Shown here: positions 52,437 to 61,028 of the stretch, piece after piece
Layout of the letters: the number at the start of each line of letters is the position of its first letter
Numbering within the stretch: the first letter of the stretch is position 1
NCBI RefSeq assembly: GCF_018374135.1
Contig: NZ_JAHAFS010000004.1
Span: 74,857 to 138,856, forward strand
DNA from: Campylobacter gracilis
GTDB taxonomy: Bacteria > Campylobacterota > Campylobacteria > Campylobacterales > Campylobacteraceae
DNA length: 64,000 nucleotides
Direction of reading: 5' to 3'
Program-made: the position numbers and the translations under genes
The notes under the pieces: generated by a model
The model's input: the letters and a program-made list of their open reading frames with translations, nothing else
What the model was told of the DNA's origin: nothing
The model's database searches: none

Positions 52437-53534
52437 TTATCTGTTCGCTTGTGAAATCAAAACGCCTTCGATTATGCTTTTTATATCGCCGTCTAAAATC
52501 GCATCGGTTTGGCTATACGCCTCGCCGCTGCGGTTATCCTTAACCTGTTGATACGGGAAAAGTACGTAGGAGCGGATCTGATGCCCCCAGCCGATCTCGC
52601 TCTTAGGCGTGTTCTCGTCCTTCTCGCGCTGTTTCATCAGCTCAAGCTCGTAAAGGCGCGACTTTAGCACCTTCATCGCCGTTTCTTTGTTTTTGTGCTG
52701 GCTTCTATCGTTTTGGCAGTTTACTACGATGCCCGTCGGGATGTGCGTGATACGCACGGCGCTTTCGGTTTTATTGATATGCTGCCCGCCTGCGCCGCTT
52801 GCGCGAAACACATCGACGCGAATATCCTTCTCTTCGATATTTATCTCGATATCATCATTGAGCTCCGGGCTTACCATCACGCTCGAAAAGCTCGTATGTC
52901 TGCGCCCCGCACTATCGAATGGGCTAACGCGCACCAGGCGATGGATGCCGTTTTCGGCTTTCAGATATCCGTAGGCGTTCTCGCCGCGCACGATGAAGCT
53001 AACGTCCTTAAGGCCAGCTTCCTCACCCTCCTGAAAGTCTAAAACCTCGATCTTAAAGCCCTCTCGCTCGCAAAAGCGCAGATACATGCGATATAGCATA
53101 CTCGCCCAGTCGTTGCTCTCCGTACCGCCCGCGCCCGGATGAATGCTGACGATAGCGTTTTTATCGTCGTTTTCGCCGCCTAGCATCATCGCTAGCTCTA
53201 GATCCGAAATTTCGCGCTTCAGCTCGTCTGCACCGGAAAAAAGATCATTTATCGTCTCTTCGTCGCCTTCGCTAAGAGCCAGCTCGTAAATTTCACGCGT
53301 ATCAGCAAGCGAGTTTCTCGCCTTTTTAAATTTAGCCAAAACACTTGAAATTTTAGTTTTTTCACGCCCGATCTGCGTGGCGAGCTTTACGTCGCCCCAG
53401 AATTTCTCGTCCGCTTCAATATCCGCGATACGTGCTAATCGCGTCTCGATCTGAGCTGGCTTCACGATGGATTCGATATTTTTTATCTTGGTGTCTAAGC
53501 TTTTTAAAAGTTCGCTATATTCGTAATTATCCAA
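52437..53534 (-). CDS. prfB: Peptide chain release factor 2
   Basis: RF2 ends translation at UGA and UAA. The 365-aa protein has the anticodon-like SPF tripeptide (VSPFDSAGRRHTSF near residue 203) and the catalytic GGQ motif (ASGAGGQHINKTES near 247). It is one uninterrupted reading frame, so the programmed +1 frameshift that regulates prfB in E. coli is absent, as expected in epsilonproteobacteria. Length is normal. Confidence 0.96.
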   Translation of the reverse strand: MDNYEYSELLKSLDTKIKNIESIVKPAQIETRLARIADIEADEKFWGDVKLATQIGREKTKISSVLAKFKKARNSLADTREIYELALSEGDEETINDLFSGADELKREISDLELAMMLGGENDDKNAIVSIHPGAGGTESNDWASMLYRMYLRFCEREGFKIEVLDFQEGEEAGLKDVSFIVRGENAYGYLKAENGIHRLVRVSPFDSAGRRHTSFSSVMVSPELNDDIEINIEEKDIRVDVFRASGAGGQHINKTESAVRITHIPTGIVVNCQNDRSQHKNKETAMKVLKSRLYELELMKQREKDENTPKSEIGWGHQIRSYVLFPYQQVKDNRSGEAYSQTDAILDGDIKSIIEGVLISQANR

Positions 53535-53617
53535 ATCTCAACCTTTTTTCGCGAAATTATATCGTTGTTAAGCTTTTATGCCTTTTAATTTCGTATGGAA
53601 ATTTAACAAATTTGAGC

Positions 53618-53623
53618 TATAAT
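53618..53623 (+). promoter_or_regulatory. -10 box of panC
   Basis: TATAAT preceded by TTTAACAAATTTGAGC, 33 bp before the ATG at 53656. The upstream words nearly match those before uvrA. Confidence 0.6.
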
Positions 53624-53655
53624 CAGCCTTTAAAATTCAAAAATGGAAGTAAAAA

Positions 53656-54477
53656 ATGCAAATTATTAGAAGCGTAGAGGAGCTAAAAAGCTTCAGAGCG
53701 GCGGCAAGCGGCAGCGTGGGCTTCGTGCCTACGATGGGGGCTTTGCACGCGGGGCATGCGAGCCTCATAAAAAGGGCGCGAAACGAAAACGACATCGTAA
53801 TCGTCTCGGCATTCCTCAATCCGGCGCAGTTTTTGCCCGGCGAGGATCTAAATAGCTACCCAAAAAACGAAGCGGGCGATATTAAAATTTGCGAAAGCCT
53901 CGATGTGAACGCGCTTTTTATTCCGAGCGTAGATGAAATTTACGGCTCCTGTGAGCCGGGCATTATCGCGCCTAAGCCGTTAAGCGAAATTTTGGAGGGC
54001 AAGAGCCGCCCCGGGCACTTCGACGGCGTACTTAAGGTGCTAAATAAGCTTTTTAATCTAACTCGTCCTAGCAACGTTTATATGGGTAAAAAGGACACCC
54101 AGCAGCTTTTCATCGTGCAGAAGATGGTAAAGAGCTTTTTTATGCCTATAAGTATCATCCCTTGTGAGATCGTGCGCGAGAGCGACGGCTTGGCACTTAG
54201 CTCGCGTAACGCCTATTTGGATGAGGAGGGAAAGCTTATGGCGCTTAAGCTTTCGCGCTCCTTGCTAAACGCCAGCTCGCTTATTAAAAAAGGCGAGATC
54301 AGCCTAAACATCATCCGCGAAAAGATGCTTAGCGTGCTTGAGCCGCTGGCGGTCGATTATATAGCGTTCGTGGATTATAAATTTAATGAAATTTCGCAGA
54401 TCAAGCAAGGCGATACGATAATCCTGCTTGCCGCAAAGGTCGGCACAACCCGCCTTATCGATAATATCTGGCTGTAA
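53656..54477 (+). CDS. panC: Pantoate--beta-alanine ligase
   Basis: PanC condenses pantoate with beta-alanine using ATP to form pantothenate, the CoA precursor. The 273-aa protein has VGFVPTMGALHAGHASLI (ATP HIGH-type motif), NPAQFLPGEDLNSYP (pantoate site), GKSRPGHFDGV and YMGKKDTQQLFIVQKMV; SSRNAYL is the KMSKS-equivalent region. GGAAG precedes the ATG. It starts a plus-strand run panC-rimO-tilS-phosphoesterase in which genes touch or overlap. Confidence 0.95.
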   Translation: MQIIRSVEELKSFRAAASGSVGFVPTMGALHAGHASLIKRARNENDIVIVSAFLNPAQFLPGEDLNSYPKNEAGDIKICESLDVNALFIPSVDEIYGSCEPGIIAPKPLSEILEGKSRPGHFDGVLKVLNKLFNLTRPSNVYMGKKDTQQLFIVQKMVKSFFMPISIIPCEIVRESDGLALSSRNAYLDEEGKLMALKLSRSLLNASSLIKKGEISLNIIREKMLSVLEPLAVDYIAFVDYKFNEISQIKQGDTIILLAAKVGTTRLIDNIWL

Positions 54478-54478
54478 A

Positions 54479-56017
54479 ATGGCAAAACTCCATCTCGTTT
54501 CTCTAGGCTGCAATAAGAATTTAGTTGACTCCGAGATCATGCTTGGGCGCTTGCAAAACTACGAGCTCACGGATGAGCCTGCGAGTGCGGACGTGATGAT
54601 CGTAAATACCTGCGGTTTCATAGCAAGCGCCAAGCAGGAGAGTATCCGCACGATTTTGAAACTTAGCGAGCAGAAAAAAAGCGGCGCGCTGCTGGTCGTC
54701 ACGGGCTGTCTGATGCAGCGCTACAAGGACGAGCTTATGCGCGAACTGCCCGAGGTTGATATTTTCAGCGGCACGGGCGACTACGACAAGATCGATGAGA
54801 TGATTTTAAAAAAGCAGAATTTATTCAGCCCGCAAACCTATCTGCAAAGCCCCGCGCTTACCTCTTCGCGCGTGATAACGGGCTCAAACTACCATGCTTA
54901 CGTTAAAATTTCGGAAGGCTGTAATCAAAAGTGCTCTTTCTGCGCTATTCCGAGCTTTAAAGGTCGCCTAAAAAGCCGTAGTATAGACGACATCGAAGCG
55001 GAGGTGCGCGGCTTAGTGACGCGCGGATTTTACGATTTTAGCTTTATCGCGCAGGATTCTAGCAGCTACGGTCGCGATCTAAGACGTGGCAACAAGGGCG
55101 GATCAAATTTTAAAGGCTCTCGCGATAAGTTAAATTCCGCATTCTTTCGCGACGGGCAGAATTCCGATGGCTCCTACGATGTACAAAATTCCGACGGCTT
55201 GTGCGGTAGCGCAGGAGACGAAATTTCTGCTTACGACAAAACCGCTTGCGGTAAAAATGTCCGCAAAAAGGACTTGGACGACAAAAATAACGATGCTTTG
55301 GGCACCGATCTAGTCGCGCTGATAAAACGCATCGAAAAAATAAAGGGCGTCAAGGTCGCGCGCGTGCTGTATCTTTACCCCACCAGCACCGACGAGCGAC
55401 TCATCCGCACGATCGTGAGCTCACCAGTTTTTGCGAACTACTTCGACATGCCGATTCAACACATAAACGACAAAATGCTAAGCTTGATGAAGCGCGGCGC
55501 AGGCGCGGCGCGGATCAAAGAGCTTTTAAGCTTAATGTGTGCAGCGCCTAATTCATTCCTCCGCACGGGCATCATAGTGGGGCACCCGGGCGAAGGTGAA
55601 GCCGAATTTGACGAGCTTTGCAACTTTTTGCAGGAGTTTAAATTTGATAGAATTTCAGCTTTTGCTTACAGCAAGGAGGAGGATACGGCGAGCTTTGCGA
55701 TGCCGCAGATCCCTGCGCGGACAATTAGCCGCCGCCTAAATAAAATCGAAAAAATCACGCGCGAGGCGATAGATAATAGCATGCGCGCGCTCGTAGGCAA
55801 AAAGATGCCCCTAATAATCGAAGGCGCCAGCAGCGAGGGCGAGTTTTTTTACGGCGCCAAGCCTCTTGCATGGGACAAGGACATCGACGGCGAGATTTTA
55901 ATCAACGAAAGCTACGTGCAAAATCTAAAAGCAGGCGGTCTATACGAGTGCGAAATCACGGAATTTGCGGGCGATAGGCTACTCGCGCGAGTACTAAAAA
56001 GCTCGCAAGGACAATGA
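54479..56017 (+). CDS. rimO: Ribosomal protein S12 methylthiotransferase RimO, with a ~70-residue insertion
   Basis: RimO is a radical SAM enzyme that methylthiolates an aspartate of ribosomal protein S12. The 512-aa product has the N-terminal MTTase domain (VSLGCNKNLVDSE, VNTCGFI, VTGCLMQR) and the radical SAM cluster motif SEGCNQKCSFCAIPSFKGRLKSR near residue 155. A C-terminal TRAM-like region ends the protein. Between SSYGRDL (about 195) and ALGTDLVALIKRI (about 272) is an extra low-complexity segment with NSDG words that normal RimO (about 440 aa) lacks. It starts 1 bp after panC and overlaps tilS by 4 bp. Confidence 0.92.
   Translation: MAKLHLVSLGCNKNLVDSEIMLGRLQNYELTDEPASADVMIVNTCGFIASAKQESIRTILKLSEQKKSGALLVVTGCLMQRYKDELMRELPEVDIFSGTGDYDKIDEMILKKQNLFSPQTYLQSPALTSSRVITGSNYHAYVKISEGCNQKCSFCAIPSFKGRLKSRSIDDIEAEVRGLVTRGFYDFSFIAQDSSSYGRDLRRGNKGGSNFKGSRDKLNSAFFRDGQNSDGSYDVQNSDGLCGSAGDEISAYDKTACGKNVRKKDLDDKNNDALGTDLVALIKRIEKIKGVKVARVLYLYPTSTDERLIRTIVSSPVFANYFDMPIQHINDKMLSLMKRGAGAARIKELLSLMCAAPNSFLRTGIIVGHPGEGEAEFDELCNFLQEFKFDRISAFAYSKEEDTASFAMPQIPARTISRRLNKIEKITREAIDNSMRALVGKKMPLIIEGASSEGEFFYGAKPLAWDKDIDGEILINESYVQNLKAGGLYECEITEFAGDRLLARVLKSSQGQ
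55084..55300 (+). repeat. Low-complexity insertion in rimO with spacer-type DNA words
   Basis: About 210 bp inside rimO contain CAAATTTTAAAGG, AAATTCCGC, CAGAATTCCGATGG, CAAAATTCCGACGG and GAAATTTCTGC. The same words dominate the spacers and the repeat protein genes. It stays in frame and encodes a Gly/Asp/Asn/Lys-rich segment. Confidence 0.55.
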
Positions 56018-57015
56018 AAAACTCGCCTGAAATTCCAAGCAAAATTCTAGCCTTGCTGCGAGCTAGCAAAAATCTGCTTGCTTTTTCGCACGGCGTCGAC
56101 AGTACAGCGCTTTTTTACCTTTTAGACGAGGCAGGCGTGAAATTTGACCTTGCGATCGTGGATTACAACGTCCGCGCGCAGAGCAAGGACGAGGTCGCCT
56201 CGGCGCGGGACTTGGCAGCCAAATTTAACAAACAAATCTACGTAAAAAGCGCGCGGCTGGGCGCGTCGAATTTCGAGCACGAGGCACGCACGGCTAGATA
56301 TGAGTTTTTTGGCCAAATTTGCCGCGAGCAGGGATATGAAAATTTGATCTTAGCGCATCAATTTGACGATAAATTCGAGTGGTTTTTGATGCAGCTTGGG
56401 CGCGGTGCAGGGCTTAGCGAGCTACTTGGCATGCAGGAGTTTGAGTCCCGCGAGGACTACGTGATCGCTCGTCCGCTTCTAGGCGTGCGAAAGTGCGAAC
56501 TGGAGCGGTTTTTAAAGGGGCGAAACCTAAAATACTTCACCGACGAGACGAATTTGACGGACCGGTTTAAACGCGGCTTTATTCGCGCGAAATTTAGCGA
56601 GCCGTTTTTAAACGAATACTTTGTCGGCGTAAAAAAGAGCTTTGAGTTTTTGGCGGCCGACGCGTTAAGCTTAACTCCCGAAATTTCTAATCCCGCACCT
56701 AAAATTTACCTAGTAAAACGCGGCCGGGGCGAGATTCGCGGCGTAGATCAGGCGTGCAAGCGGCTAGGACTAGTGCTAAGCTCGGCACAGCGAAGCGAAT
56801 GCGCGCGCTGCCTAGAAAACAGCGCAGGCTGTGTGCTAGGCGGCAAGGTAGCCGTGGGGGCGGGCAAAAACTTTATTCTCGTAACGCCATATATCAAAGC
56901 GGCGATGGATAAGAAATTTAAAGAAGCGTGCCGCACCTTAAAAATCCCGTCGATAAACCGCGGATTTTTATTTGCCGAGAGCGCGGATCTTGCGCTATTT
57001 GAGGAGCTTTTATGA
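56014..57015 (+). CDS. tilS: tRNA(Ile)-lysidine synthase
   Basis: TilS attaches lysine to C34 of the minor tRNA-Ile so that it reads AUA. The 333-aa protein keeps the PP-loop ATP motif as FSHGVDSTAL near residue 25 and the downstream LILAHQFDDKFEWFLMQLGRG and DETN segments. The usual SGG of the PP-loop is SHG here; this variant seems to occur in related genera. The 4-bp ATGA overlap with rimO and with the next gene shows tight coupling. The C-terminal substrate domain is short. Confidence 0.92.
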   Translation: MKNSPEIPSKILALLRASKNLLAFSHGVDSTALFYLLDEAGVKFDLAIVDYNVRAQSKDEVASARDLAAKFNKQIYVKSARLGASNFEHEARTARYEFFGQICREQGYENLILAHQFDDKFEWFLMQLGRGAGLSELLGMQEFESREDYVIARPLLGVRKCELERFLKGRNLKYFTDETNLTDRFKRGFIRAKFSEPFLNEYFVGVKKSFEFLAADALSLTPEISNPAPKIYLVKRGRGEIRGVDQACKRLGLVLSSAQRSECARCLENSAGCVLGGKVAVGAGKNFILVTPYIKAAMDKKFKEACRTLKIPSINRGFLFAESADLALFEELL

Positions 57016-57668
57016 GCGTTTATTTTACTTCCGATCTGCACTTCGGCCACGAGCTGGTGCTGAAAAAATATCCAAATTTTAGAAAAGGCGCAAACGTAGC
57101 CGAAATGGATGAAAATCTCATCACTGCTTGGAATGCGCTCGTTACGCCCGAGGATCTCGTCTATAATCTCGGCGATGTGTCCTTTCACAAGGATGTTGCG
57201 CACACTTGCGAGTTACTTCGCAGACTAAACGGGCGACATTTTTTAGTGCTCGGTAACCACGACGGGCGCATCGCCGCGATGAAAAACGAACTGCTAAGCC
57301 AACACAAGGCGGACGGCAATTTTATATTTGAGCAGATCGTGGACTATGCCTTTGTGCGCCTATCGCATAAGAGAGCGGCTCTGTCTCACTACCCGATGAT
57401 CGAGTGGGCAAACTGCCATTATGGCGCGCTGATGCTCTACGGTCACCTGCACGCAGATATCGCTGAGGTTTCGGGCAGAGCGCTAAACGTAGGTTTTGAT
57501 CTACACGGCAAAATTTTAAGCGAGGACGAGGTGTGGTCGTATCTGAAAGATATCCCGCCTAAGGCCCATCACGCAAGTGAGCTAGAGGGCATTAGCGAGA
57601 ACGACGATGTGGAGCAAAGGCGGGCTTTGATAGAAAATTTTTTACGCAAAATTAATCGGGATTTGTGA
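57012..57668 (+). CDS. Calcineurin-like metallophosphoesterase
   Basis: A 218-aa cytoplasmic phosphoesterase with the dinuclear metal motifs FTSDLHFGH (residues 5-13), YNLGDVSFH, LVLGNHDGR near 78, SHYPM near 115 and YGHLHA near 135. This is the YfcE-like class of small calcineurin-type enzymes, probably acting on phosphodiesters, but the substrate is unknown. It overlaps tilS by 4 bp and is the last gene of the panC run. Confidence 0.86.
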   Translation: MSVYFTSDLHFGHELVLKKYPNFRKGANVAEMDENLITAWNALVTPEDLVYNLGDVSFHKDVAHTCELLRRLNGRHFLVLGNHDGRIAAMKNELLSQHKADGNFIFEQIVDYAFVRLSHKRAALSHYPMIEWANCHYGALMLYGHLHADIAEVSGRALNVGFDLHGKILSEDEVWSYLKDIPPKAHHASELEGISENDDVEQRRALIENFLRKINRDL

Positions 57669-57899
57669 AAAAGATAAAATTTACGGCGTAAGACGGGCTC
57701 TTTGCGGCAAATTAGCTTAAATTTAAAAACAAGTCGTTTAAATACGGATGATTTTATCTAGTCAAAATTCCATTATGTAACGTGAGATAAATTTAACAAA
57801 ACGTAGCCGCGAACGAGCAACCAAATCGTATCAAGCAAGCGCAATCTTGCAAAGATAAAATTTTAAAATTCTGCCTAGGTGCGGAGCGAAATATTTAAT

Positions 57900-58655
57900 C
57901 TAGCGGGCTTCCAGCATCGCAATTTTGTTGATGTAATCGGCAAAATTTAGATTTATCAGATTTGTTTTGATGAAGATACGCGTGAAAATCACATAACCAA
58001 TCTCGTTGCTAAGCGTGCCGTCTGAGTAGATGAAAACATTGGTGAGAAACTCGCTATTTTCGGATTTGTAGAAGGTCTCGATCTGAAAATTTAAAAGCTC
58101 GTAAAATAGCTCGTCAGTATCGCTCATCGCCGCCTGCATCTCCTCATCTATGCGCATTATGTCGGCGTATAGCACGCGCTCTTGGTTGGCGACGACAAAA
58201 CACGCGCGGTTATTAAATTTCAGCGCGAACATCGCCATATTTTCAAAATCGCTTTGATTTTTTAGCAAGAAGTATAAAATTTTAAATAAACTGGCGTGCG
58301 AGCTAAATTCTATTCCAAAAGTCTCATCCGCCGCCTGTGCACTTGCGCGAGGAAATTCCACTATGAAGCTATCATCGACTTTTTGATAAATGCTATTTTC
58401 TTTAATCATATAATCCTCGTTAAAATGCACCCTTTGATTTTCGTCATCTATCAGCACGCAAGAGATTAAATTTTTATCACCAAGATCCGCAAAGCCCGCC
58501 AGCGAGGTAGCCAGATCATTTTCTTGCGCGATGGGAAAACGATCGGATTTCTCATCCAAAATTCTTTTGCCAAAGCCCAATTTTCTATAAAAAAACTCGC
58601 ATGCGTCGGCACTTTTAGCGACGCCGAGGAATGATTTTGCTTTAAATAGTGCCAT
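57900..58655 (-). CDS. Uncharacterised cytoplasmic protein
   Basis: A 251-aa protein without TM segments. It begins MALFKAKSFLGVAKSADACEFFYRKLGFGKRI and is otherwise mixed helix/strand with acidic stretches. A strong ribosome binding site (AGGAG) precedes ATG 58655. It lies 46 bp after the acyltransferase gene on the same strand, so it may be the last gene of that run. The N-terminal segment loosely recalls a VOC-type beta-alpha unit, but no catalytic signature follows. Confidence 0.6.
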   Translation of the reverse strand: MALFKAKSFLGVAKSADACEFFYRKLGFGKRILDEKSDRFPIAQENDLATSLAGFADLGDKNLISCVLIDDENQRVHFNEDYMIKENSIYQKVDDSFIVEFPRASAQAADETFGIEFSSHASLFKILYFLLKNQSDFENMAMFALKFNNRACFVVANQERVLYADIMRIDEEMQAAMSDTDELFYELLNFQIETFYKSENSEFLTNVFIYSDGTLSNEIGYVIFTRIFIKTNLINLNFADYINKIAMLEAR

Positions 58656-58701
58656 TTTTTCTCCTAAAATTGCAATTATATCGAAACACTATTATTTCAA
58701 A

Positions 58702-59355
58702 CTAAAATTTAGCGTCCTTCTCGGCGCTTGCAAAAAGCAGTTGTTTGATCGCCTCTTTGCCCGCATCGAGGCTAAGCCCTGCCAAATTTAGCGGCGCGCT
58801 GAGGCTATAATTTATGCGCGAAAACAGCTTTGGCAATACCATCTCGTCCCAGCTACGAAATTTCCAAAAACTGCTCGCTTCGTAATTTAGCGCGTAAATG
58901 TCTAAGTTTAGCCGCTGCGCAAGGATCACGGCACCGTCGGCGACGCTGTGAAGCGGACCCCGCGGACCGTCGGGAGTGATGATGACGTCGGTGCCATTTT
59001 TTATCTCTTTGATCGCACCCATAAGGGCTCGCGCGCCGCCTTTGAAACTGCTGCCGCGGATCGCACCGATGCCAAAATGTGAGATCACACGCGTAATTAT
59101 CTCGCCGTCTTTGTGATCGCTGATGATGACCTTGGCGCGCCTTTTGCTGCCGAAATCCCGCAGCCACCAGCGTCTATAGGCAAAGCTCATCATCGCTAAT
59201 CTTCCATGCCAAAACACGACGACGCAGGGCTTTTCGGGCAGCTTAGTGGGGGTAAATTTAACCCTGCACGTTAAAAAAATACACCAAATCAGAATAAAAA
59301 TGAGATATTCGGCTACGCGGAAAAACAGCCGCTTTTTAAGCGATAACTTTTCCAT
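58702..59355 (-). CDS. DUF374 lysophospholipid acyltransferase-like protein
   Basis: A 217-aa protein with one N-terminal TM helix (about 12-28). FWHGRLAMMSF is the acceptor-site motif, SDHKDGEII and RGSSFKGGARAL are the family blocks, and ITPDGPRGP is the DUF374 signature. The group is related to LpxL/PlsC-type acyltransferases and may modify lipid A or other lipids at the inner membrane. In C. jejuni it also lies directly after miaB. It overlaps miaB by 20 bp. Confidence 0.88.
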   Translation of the reverse strand: MEKLSLKKRLFFRVAEYLIFILIWCIFLTCRVKFTPTKLPEKPCVVVFWHGRLAMMSFAYRRWWLRDFGSKRRAKVIISDHKDGEIITRVISHFGIGAIRGSSFKGGARALMGAIKEIKNGTDVIITPDGPRGPLHSVADGAVILAQRLNLDIYALNYEASSFWKFRSWDEMVLPKLFSRINYSLSAPLNLAGLSLDAGKEAIKQLLFASAEKDAKF

Positions 59356-60631
59356 AAAGCGCCATTCTGGCGGTCTTTTCGATACGTACTCTGCGAGTTG
59401 TGCCTAGCAGCTCCTCGCCGCCTTCCGCGCAGATTAAAAAATTTGAAAAGCTTCTACCGCACGCGGTGCCGCCCTCGCGCAGCTCCTCGAAATATACATC
59501 GAAAATTTTATCTTTTTGCGCTCTTGCGATCTCGTCTAAAATTTTAGTATGAGCGCTTTGCAGCCTGCTTAGCCTTTCGCTTGAAATTTCATCATCCAGC
59601 GGCTTTAAATTTGCTGCGGGCGTGAGCGGTCTAGGGCTAAATTTAAAGGAAAAAATCTGCTCAAATCTCACCGCCTTTAACACTTCCATCGTCTCGGCAA
59701 AATCCTCCTCGCTCTCGCTCGGATAGCCTACGATGATGTCGGTGCTAATCGCCACGCCCGGGCAGCTCTTGCGCAGCTTAAGCGCGCGATCCAGATACCA
59801 CTGCTTGGTATATCCGCGCTTCATATCGCGCAAAACCTTGCTAGAGCCACTTTGCAGCGGCATATGCATCGATTTGCAAATTTTAGGATTATTGCAAAAA
59901 ACATCTAAAAATTTATCGTCCATATGCAGCGGATGCGGGCTGGTAAAGCGGATGCGCTCGATGCCCTCTATCTTGCTAAGCCGCATGAGCAGGTCGCTGA
60001 AGTCGATTCTTTCGTGCGCGCTAGAAAAGCGCTTGCCGTAATTATTGACGTTTTGGCCGAGCAAAAATATCTCTTTGGCGCCACGAGCCGCGGACCTTTC
60101 GGCTTCGCGCAAGATGATTTGAGCGGGGATCGAAATTTCATCGCCTCTAGTCTGCGGCACGATGCAGTAGGAGCACTTTTTGTCGCAGCCGATCATTATG
60201 TTTATGAAGGATTTATATGGCGAGCTCGCAAAATCACCGAAAGCAAACTCGCTCTCGTCGTAGTTTATGTCTGTGCTGATAAATTTTGGCGTACGTACGG
60301 CTTGTGAAATTTTAGATACATTCCGTGCTCCAAGAACGAAATCCACAAAGGGCGCGCGTTTAAAAATTTCTCCGCCCAGATGGCTTGCAGTGCAGCCGCA
60401 AACGCCGATTTTAGAGCCTCTTTTTCTAGCTTTATCGAATGCGCCGATCTCGCTGAAGAGCTTATGCACGGGCTTTTCGCGCACGGAACATGTGTTTATT
60501 AAAATCAGATCGGCAATGCTAATGTTATCGGTAATCTCGTAGTCTTGATCTTTTAGCTGCGCGATAATATGCTCGCTATCGCGCACGTTCATCGCGCAAC
60601 CCAGGGTCTGGATGAAGAGAAGTTTGCTCAA
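59336..60631 (-). CDS. miaB: tRNA-2-methylthio-N6-dimethylallyladenosine synthase MiaB
   Basis: MiaB is a radical SAM methylthiotransferase that finishes ms2i6A at tRNA position 37. The 431-aa protein has FIQTLGCAMNVRDSE and INTCSVREKPVHK for the auxiliary cluster, MIGCDKKCSYCIVPQTRG for the SAM cluster near residue 150, MPLQSGSSKVLRDMKRGY and a C-terminal TRAM domain. Unlike rimO at 54479 it has no insertion, so it serves as an in-window control. It overlaps the HP0268-like gene by 4 bp. Confidence 0.95.
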   Translation of the reverse strand: MSKLLFIQTLGCAMNVRDSEHIIAQLKDQDYEITDNISIADLILINTCSVREKPVHKLFSEIGAFDKARKRGSKIGVCGCTASHLGGEIFKRAPFVDFVLGARNVSKISQAVRTPKFISTDINYDESEFAFGDFASSPYKSFINIMIGCDKKCSYCIVPQTRGDEISIPAQIILREAERSAARGAKEIFLLGQNVNNYGKRFSSAHERIDFSDLLMRLSKIEGIERIRFTSPHPLHMDDKFLDVFCNNPKICKSMHMPLQSGSSKVLRDMKRGYTKQWYLDRALKLRKSCPGVAISTDIIVGYPSESEEDFAETMEVLKAVRFEQIFSFKFSPRPLTPAANLKPLDDEISSERLSRLQSAHTKILDEIARAQKDKIFDVYFEELREGGTACGRSFSNFLICAEGGEELLGTTRRVRIEKTARMALYGKVIA

Positions 60632-60870
60632 AGGATATGCACCTCGTACATGTATTCGTTTTCGTTCAGCCCGTATCGCACTATGCGCTGATACACGCTA
60701 AAACCCTTAGTATCGAAAAAATCCACCAAAGCGGCTAAATCTTTTTGAGAATTTTCTCTATCCAGATAAAATATTTTTTGTCCGCTCTTTTCTACTTGGG
60801 CTTGCAAATCCTCGATCTTAACGCTTTTTGGCTTAGAGGCGAGCTCCGTTCTGGCAAGTTTTAGCTGCAT
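60628..60870 (-). CDS. HP0268-like small protein
   Basis: An 80-aa protein that matches by length, context and sequence style the H. pylori HP0268 family: MQLKLARTELASKPKSVKIEDLQAQVEKSG...YMYEVHIL. HP0268 is reported as a small nuclease; whether that activity is general in the family is unsure. It is translated just before miaB with a 4-bp overlap. In Campylobacter it occupies the same position between miaB and nusA. Confidence 0.75.
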   Translation of the reverse strand: MQLKLARTELASKPKSVKIEDLQAQVEKSGQKIFYLDRENSQKDLAALVDFFDTKGFSVYQRIVRYGLNENEYMYEVHIL

Positions 60871-60960
60871 GATCTATCCTTTCATTTATCTTTTTAAACC
60901 CGCGAGTTTAGCGAAATTTAGATAATAATTCGTTTAAATAAAAATAAAGTCAAAATTCCA

Positions 60961-60966
60961 TATAAT
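60961..60966 (+). promoter_or_regulatory. -10 box of nusA
   Basis: TATAAT 63 bp before the ATG at 61029, in the divergent spacer to the HP0268-like gene; AAGGAAA precedes the start. Confidence 0.5.
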
Positions 60967-61028
60967 ATCGCACTTCAAAATTTAAAATCCAAATTTAGTA
61001 GCACGAAATCAAATCTTAAGGAAAATTT

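Noticed and set aside
52437..53534. Programmed frameshift in prfB
   Set aside because: The gene is one continuous frame with no early in-frame UGA.
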